DNA of 36,232 bases. It comes from Rhodobacterales bacterium (GTDB lineage Bacteria; Pseudomonadota; Alphaproteobacteria; Rhodobacterales; Rhodobacteraceae). Position 1 is the stretch's first letter; every line of letters begins with the position of its first letter. The stretch lies in the NCBI GenBank assembly GCA_013297695.1, contig JAAFHX010000017.1:1-36232 (forward strand). The letters are read 5' to 3'. A model generated the notes under the pieces. It was not told where the DNA came from and made no database searches. It worked only from the letters and a program-made list of their open reading frames with translations. Both the position numbers and the translations under genes were made by a program. Shown here piece by piece: positions 35,146 through 36,232 of the stretch.

Positions 35146-35685
35146 TCAGCCGCGCAACATGCGCCGCACGGTACCGTCACCGCCGATGGCCCGTTTCAGC
35201 GCGCCCGCCACATGCAGCAGGATCACCGCCATCAGCAGTTTGGTCAGCAGGCCATGCGCGGCAAAACCCGCGTCCTCCCACGCCGCCGATACCGGAGCGA
35301 GGGGCGGCAGCACCCACCGGTCGAACAGCATCACGTCGATTCCGGTGGCGGAACTGGCCACATAGCCCGACAGCGGCACGGCAATCAGCAGGGTATACAG
35401 CGCCAGATGGGCGGCACGGGCCAGGCGCTGCTCCATCCCGCCGGGTGGGCCCAAGGGGGCCGGGGGCGGGCTGATCCGGTGCCAGACGATCCGCGCCAGA
35501 ACCAGCGCCAGCAGGATCAGCCCGATGCTTTTGTGCAGGCTGTACAGCCACAGGTTCGCCAGCCCCGGCTGCATGTCGGAAATCCGGGTGCCAAGTGCCA
35601 GCATGCCCAGGATGCCGATGGCCATGCCCCAATGGATCGCGCGGCTGACCAGGCCGAAGCTGTCGGTCGAGTTGGCCAGCCGCAT
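35146..35685 (-). CDS. Cytochrome b561 family membrane protein
   Basis: A 179-residue inner-membrane dihaem b-type cytochrome of the E. coli b561/YceJ kind, moving electrons between quinol and a periplasmic acceptor. Four membrane helices are expected. Candidate haem ligands are His18 (RAIHWGMAIG), His51 (YSLHKSIGL) and two in the C-terminal part (AAHGLLTKLLMAVILLHVAGALKRA), with a further RAAHLALYT. The ORF track start at 35769 runs into the YceI gene; ATG 35685 gives the b561 N-terminus (MRLANSTDSFGLVSRAIHWGM). It follows the YceI gene after four bases. The pair b561-YceI is recurrent. Confidence 0.92.
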   Translation of the reverse strand: MRLANSTDSFGLVSRAIHWGMAIGILGMLALGTRISDMQPGLANLWLYSLHKSIGLILLALVLARIVWHRISPPPAPLGPPGGMEQRLARAAHLALYTLLIAVPLSGYVASSATGIDVMLFDRWVLPPLAPVSAAWEDAGFAAHGLLTKLLMAVILLHVAGALKRAIGGDGTVRRMLRG

Positions 35686-35689
35686 CGCT

Positions 35690-36232
35690 TCAGTCCGCCT
35701 GCCGGATGCGCGCCAGGATATCCAGCCGCACCTGATCGCCGACCATGTCGTTCCAGCCGGTGGCACCATAGTCGCTGCGGTTGATCGTGCCGGTCATCCG
35801 GACGGTCAACTGGCTCAGGTCGCCGTCGGCGCTGCCCTGCTGGCGGTAGATGGCGGCATTCAGCGTGACGGGCCGTGTCACGCCCCGGATGGTCAGCGCG
35901 CCGTCCACCTGCGCGCCGTCTGCGGTCTTGCGCAGGGCACTGCTGACAAAGGTGATCTCGGGGAAGGTGGCGCTGTCGAGCACCTTCGGTCCGCGCATCG
36001 CCTGCGCGGCAAAGGGAAAGCTGGCCGTTGCCTTGCTGGTGTCCAGCGTGACGGCGATCTTGCTGTTCGCCACGGTGTCGAAATCGACGGTCAGATCGGC
36101 CCGGGTGACGGTGAATTTGCCGGTGATCCGGTCGGGGCCGAAATCGGTCTCGAAGCCGACCGAGGATTCGGCAGGCTCCAGCACATAGTCCCGGGGGGCA
36201 GCACTGGCGGGGGCGGCAAGGGCAAGCATCAG
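35690..36232 (-). CDS. YceI family periplasmic protein (5' end cut by window edge)
   Basis: A lipocalin-like barrel protein of the YceI family, which binds polyprenoid or other amphiphilic molecules in the periplasm. The visible 180 codons contain the end of a signal peptide (LMLALAAPASAAPRDYVLEPAESSVGFETDFG), the family core ITGKFTVTRADLTVDFD, and GALTIRGVTRPVTLNAAIY near the C-terminus. The frame is open to the window edge, and the visible signal is too short, so the real start lies beyond 36232; the ORF track ATG at 36229 is probably internal. Four bases separate it from the cytochrome b561 gene, indicating joint expression and possibly quinone-related function. Confidence 0.92.
   Translation of the reverse strand: MMLALAAPASAAPRDYVLEPAESSVGFETDFGPDRITGKFTVTRADLTVDFDTVANSKIAVTLDTSKATASFPFAAQAMRGPKVLDSATFPEITFVSSALRKTADGAQVDGALTIRGVTRPVTLNAAIYRQQGSADGDLSQLTVRMTGTINRSDYGATGWNDMVGDQVRLDILARIRQAD

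Noticed and set aside
1-36232. tRNA genes, rRNA, CRISPR arrays, insertion sequences, phage or toxin-antitoxin genes
   Set aside because: I looked for cloverleaf arms, regularly spaced repeats, transposase motifs and inverted terminal repeats with target duplications by eye and found none.

Overview
The window reads as chromosomal core sequence of a GC-rich alphaproteobacterium, most likely a member of the Rhodobacterales (Rhodobacter/Paracoccaceae-like). This rests on the very high GC content, long spurious open frames on both strands, and the protein set: DUF3422, a two-subunit PntA/PntB transhydrogenase, a tryptophan-to-anthranilate kynurenine operon, a cryptochrome/photolyase with a DUF2256 partner, and a GcvT-type FAD oxidoreductase. 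I see no rRNA, tRNA, CRISPR array, insertion sequence, phage gene or plasmid function. No gene-free stretch exceeds about 280 bases.

Layout. 1-2400: the 5' part of gatB (cut by the window edge), a small exported transglycosylase, and a PlsC-like acyltransferase whose gene follows pepN. 2437-6921: pepN on the minus strand, divergent from a photolyase/cryptochrome gene that overlaps a 52-codon DUF2256 zinc-ribbon gene absent from the ORF track. 7199-10762: a class I glutamine amidotransferase-like hydrolase, then a divergent TetR/MATE pair sharing two identical-consensus palindromic operators, then a D-lyxose isomerase-like cupin. 10741-12710: a three-gene ECF42-type operon (exported YCII/DGPF-like protein, cytoplasmic DGPF protein, sigma factor with C-terminal extension) preceded by a TGTCGA-type -35 element and a 43-bp inverted repeat. 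12825-16513: an L,D-transpeptidase lipoprotein and the kynU-GNAT-kynA operon. 16656-21762: an isoprenylcysteine-methyltransferase-like membrane protein, pntA-pntB, and a DUF3422 membrane protein. 21887-27680: a complete five-gene peptide/opine-type ABC importer (two ATPases, binding protein, two permeases). 27929-29940: divergent from it, an FAD amine oxidase-like gene translationally coupled to a VOC protein. 29930-33255: a GcvT-domain FAD oxidoreductase (dimethylglycine/sarcosine dehydrogenase-like) coupled to a choline-kinase-like phosphotransferase. 33348-36232: metG, a cytochrome b561 and a YceI protein (cut by the window edge).

How the genes work together. Tight junctions (ATGA, GTGA and TGATG overlaps) define several transcription units. 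The ABC importer and the divergent oxidase-VOC pair probably form one uptake-and-oxidation module for an unidentified amine, amino acid or peptide. The phosphotransferase/oxidoreductase pair suggests metabolism of a choline-like or N-methylated compound. KynU and KynA make anthranilate from tryptophan, with the formamidase step not encoded here. PntAB couples proton entry to NADPH supply. The most distinctive local systems are the ECF42 operon with an exported DGPF-like paralogue and probable autoregulated promoter, the TetR/MATE operator pair, and the photolyase-DUF2256 pair.
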